Below, piece by piece: positions 63,457-64,000 of a stretch of 64,000 bases of DNA. Below the pieces are notes generated by a model, which was not told the DNA's origin, ran no database searches, and saw only the letters and a program-made list of their open reading frames with translations. The stretch is from Styela clava (Eukaryota; Chordata; Ascidiacea; Stolidobranchia; Styelidae), in contig NC_135263.1 in assembly GCF_964204865.1 (NCBI RefSeq), forward strand, positions 15,421,426-15,485,425, in the 5' to 3' direction. The first letter of the stretch is position 1. Each line of letters opens with the position of its first letter. Made by a program: the position numbers and the translations under genes.

Positions 63457-64000
63457 GTAAATATATTTACATATATATTTTTTTCAATTTGAATAGTAAA
63501 ATATGTTTCAACAAAGTCCGCATTTGTAGCAAATTTTAACGTTTCTTGATACTCTTTACCTGACGATCGTTTGTAATTTTCCAAAGGCTTTGTGATTAAA
63601 GACTGTTGTTTTCGCTAGAAGCCTATTACTTGTATTTATTCCAAAATTTTCTATGAATCCCATGAGATCTAATATTTTATTCAACATTTCGCTATCCCAT
63701 TTTTTTCCTTCACGAGAACGCAATTTTCATGCAGACAAGTTACTAAGATGCGGAAAACTACTTCGTTTTATACTTCGTGTTGATATATATTTGAAATCTT
63801 CCACTTGTTGTTTTCATTAGAGATATATTAAACGAGCGTTTGGAGAATACCAATTTTCTAATTTGTGATCACATTGTAAAAACGTCCAGGATGCCACACG
63901 TATACTGAAGCAAAATATTTTGTATTTTCCTTCGTCACTAATTCTATGTTATGAAACGAAAAGTTGTTTGACTTTGTTTCAGGAAACAATATTCTTTTCT

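Overview
Eukaryotic genomic DNA, AT-rich and intron-containing (consistent GT-AG junctions), full of decayed transposons. There is nothing bacterial in it: no operons, rRNA, tRNA or CRISPR that I can see. The gene content (collectin-type proteins with a short collagen stretch, a coiled-coil neck and a C-type lectin domain split by an intron, plus a secreted lipocalin) fits a marine invertebrate deuterostome. A tunicate is my best guess, but this is inference and I cannot name the species.

Layout. 1-6.3 kb: a broken hAT transposase (1-2058), a MULE-like transposase gene with one intron and one in-frame stop (about 2712-5140), then a 74-bp tandem repeat that cuts the transposase off. 6.3-8.3 kb: nothing clear. 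8.3-11.8 kb: a satellite of about 19 units of about 193 bp. 11.8-16.9 kb: a 21-bp minisatellite, one possible exon and dispersed repeat relics. 16.9-20.2 kb, minus strand: a complete six-exon lipocalin-like gene (204 aa). It has to be assembled from short exons and does not show as one long ORF. 20.6-22.7 kb: the decayed left edge of the lectin array and a Ty3/gypsy pol relic.

From about 22.7 kb to the window end: a tandem array of collectin-like genes, all on the plus strand. Five are complete (CTL1-CTL5, four exons, 261 aa each) and a sixth (CTL6) runs off the end just before its last exon. CTL1 and CTL2 lie in an 8.24-kb direct duplication (23088-31326 and 31327-39566) that differs at only about 13 positions. 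Each copy also carries an orphan fourth exon from a degenerate unit; it has lost its stop codon and gained a 50-residue tail. CTL3 has an 840-bp hAT element in intron 1. CTL6 is a mosaic, CTL4/5-like at its 5' end and CTL3-like at its 3' end.

How the genes may work. The proteins are predicted to be secreted, to form trimers through the collagen and neck segments and disulfide-linked oligomers through two N-terminal cysteines, and to bind targets with the lectin domain. In every copy the lectin domain lacks the inner disulfide and the EPN/QPD and WND-type calcium-binding residues, so ordinary calcium-dependent sugar binding is unlikely. The array looks like a diversifying family of humoral recognition proteins with a non-canonical lectin fold. 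That function is inferred, not shown.
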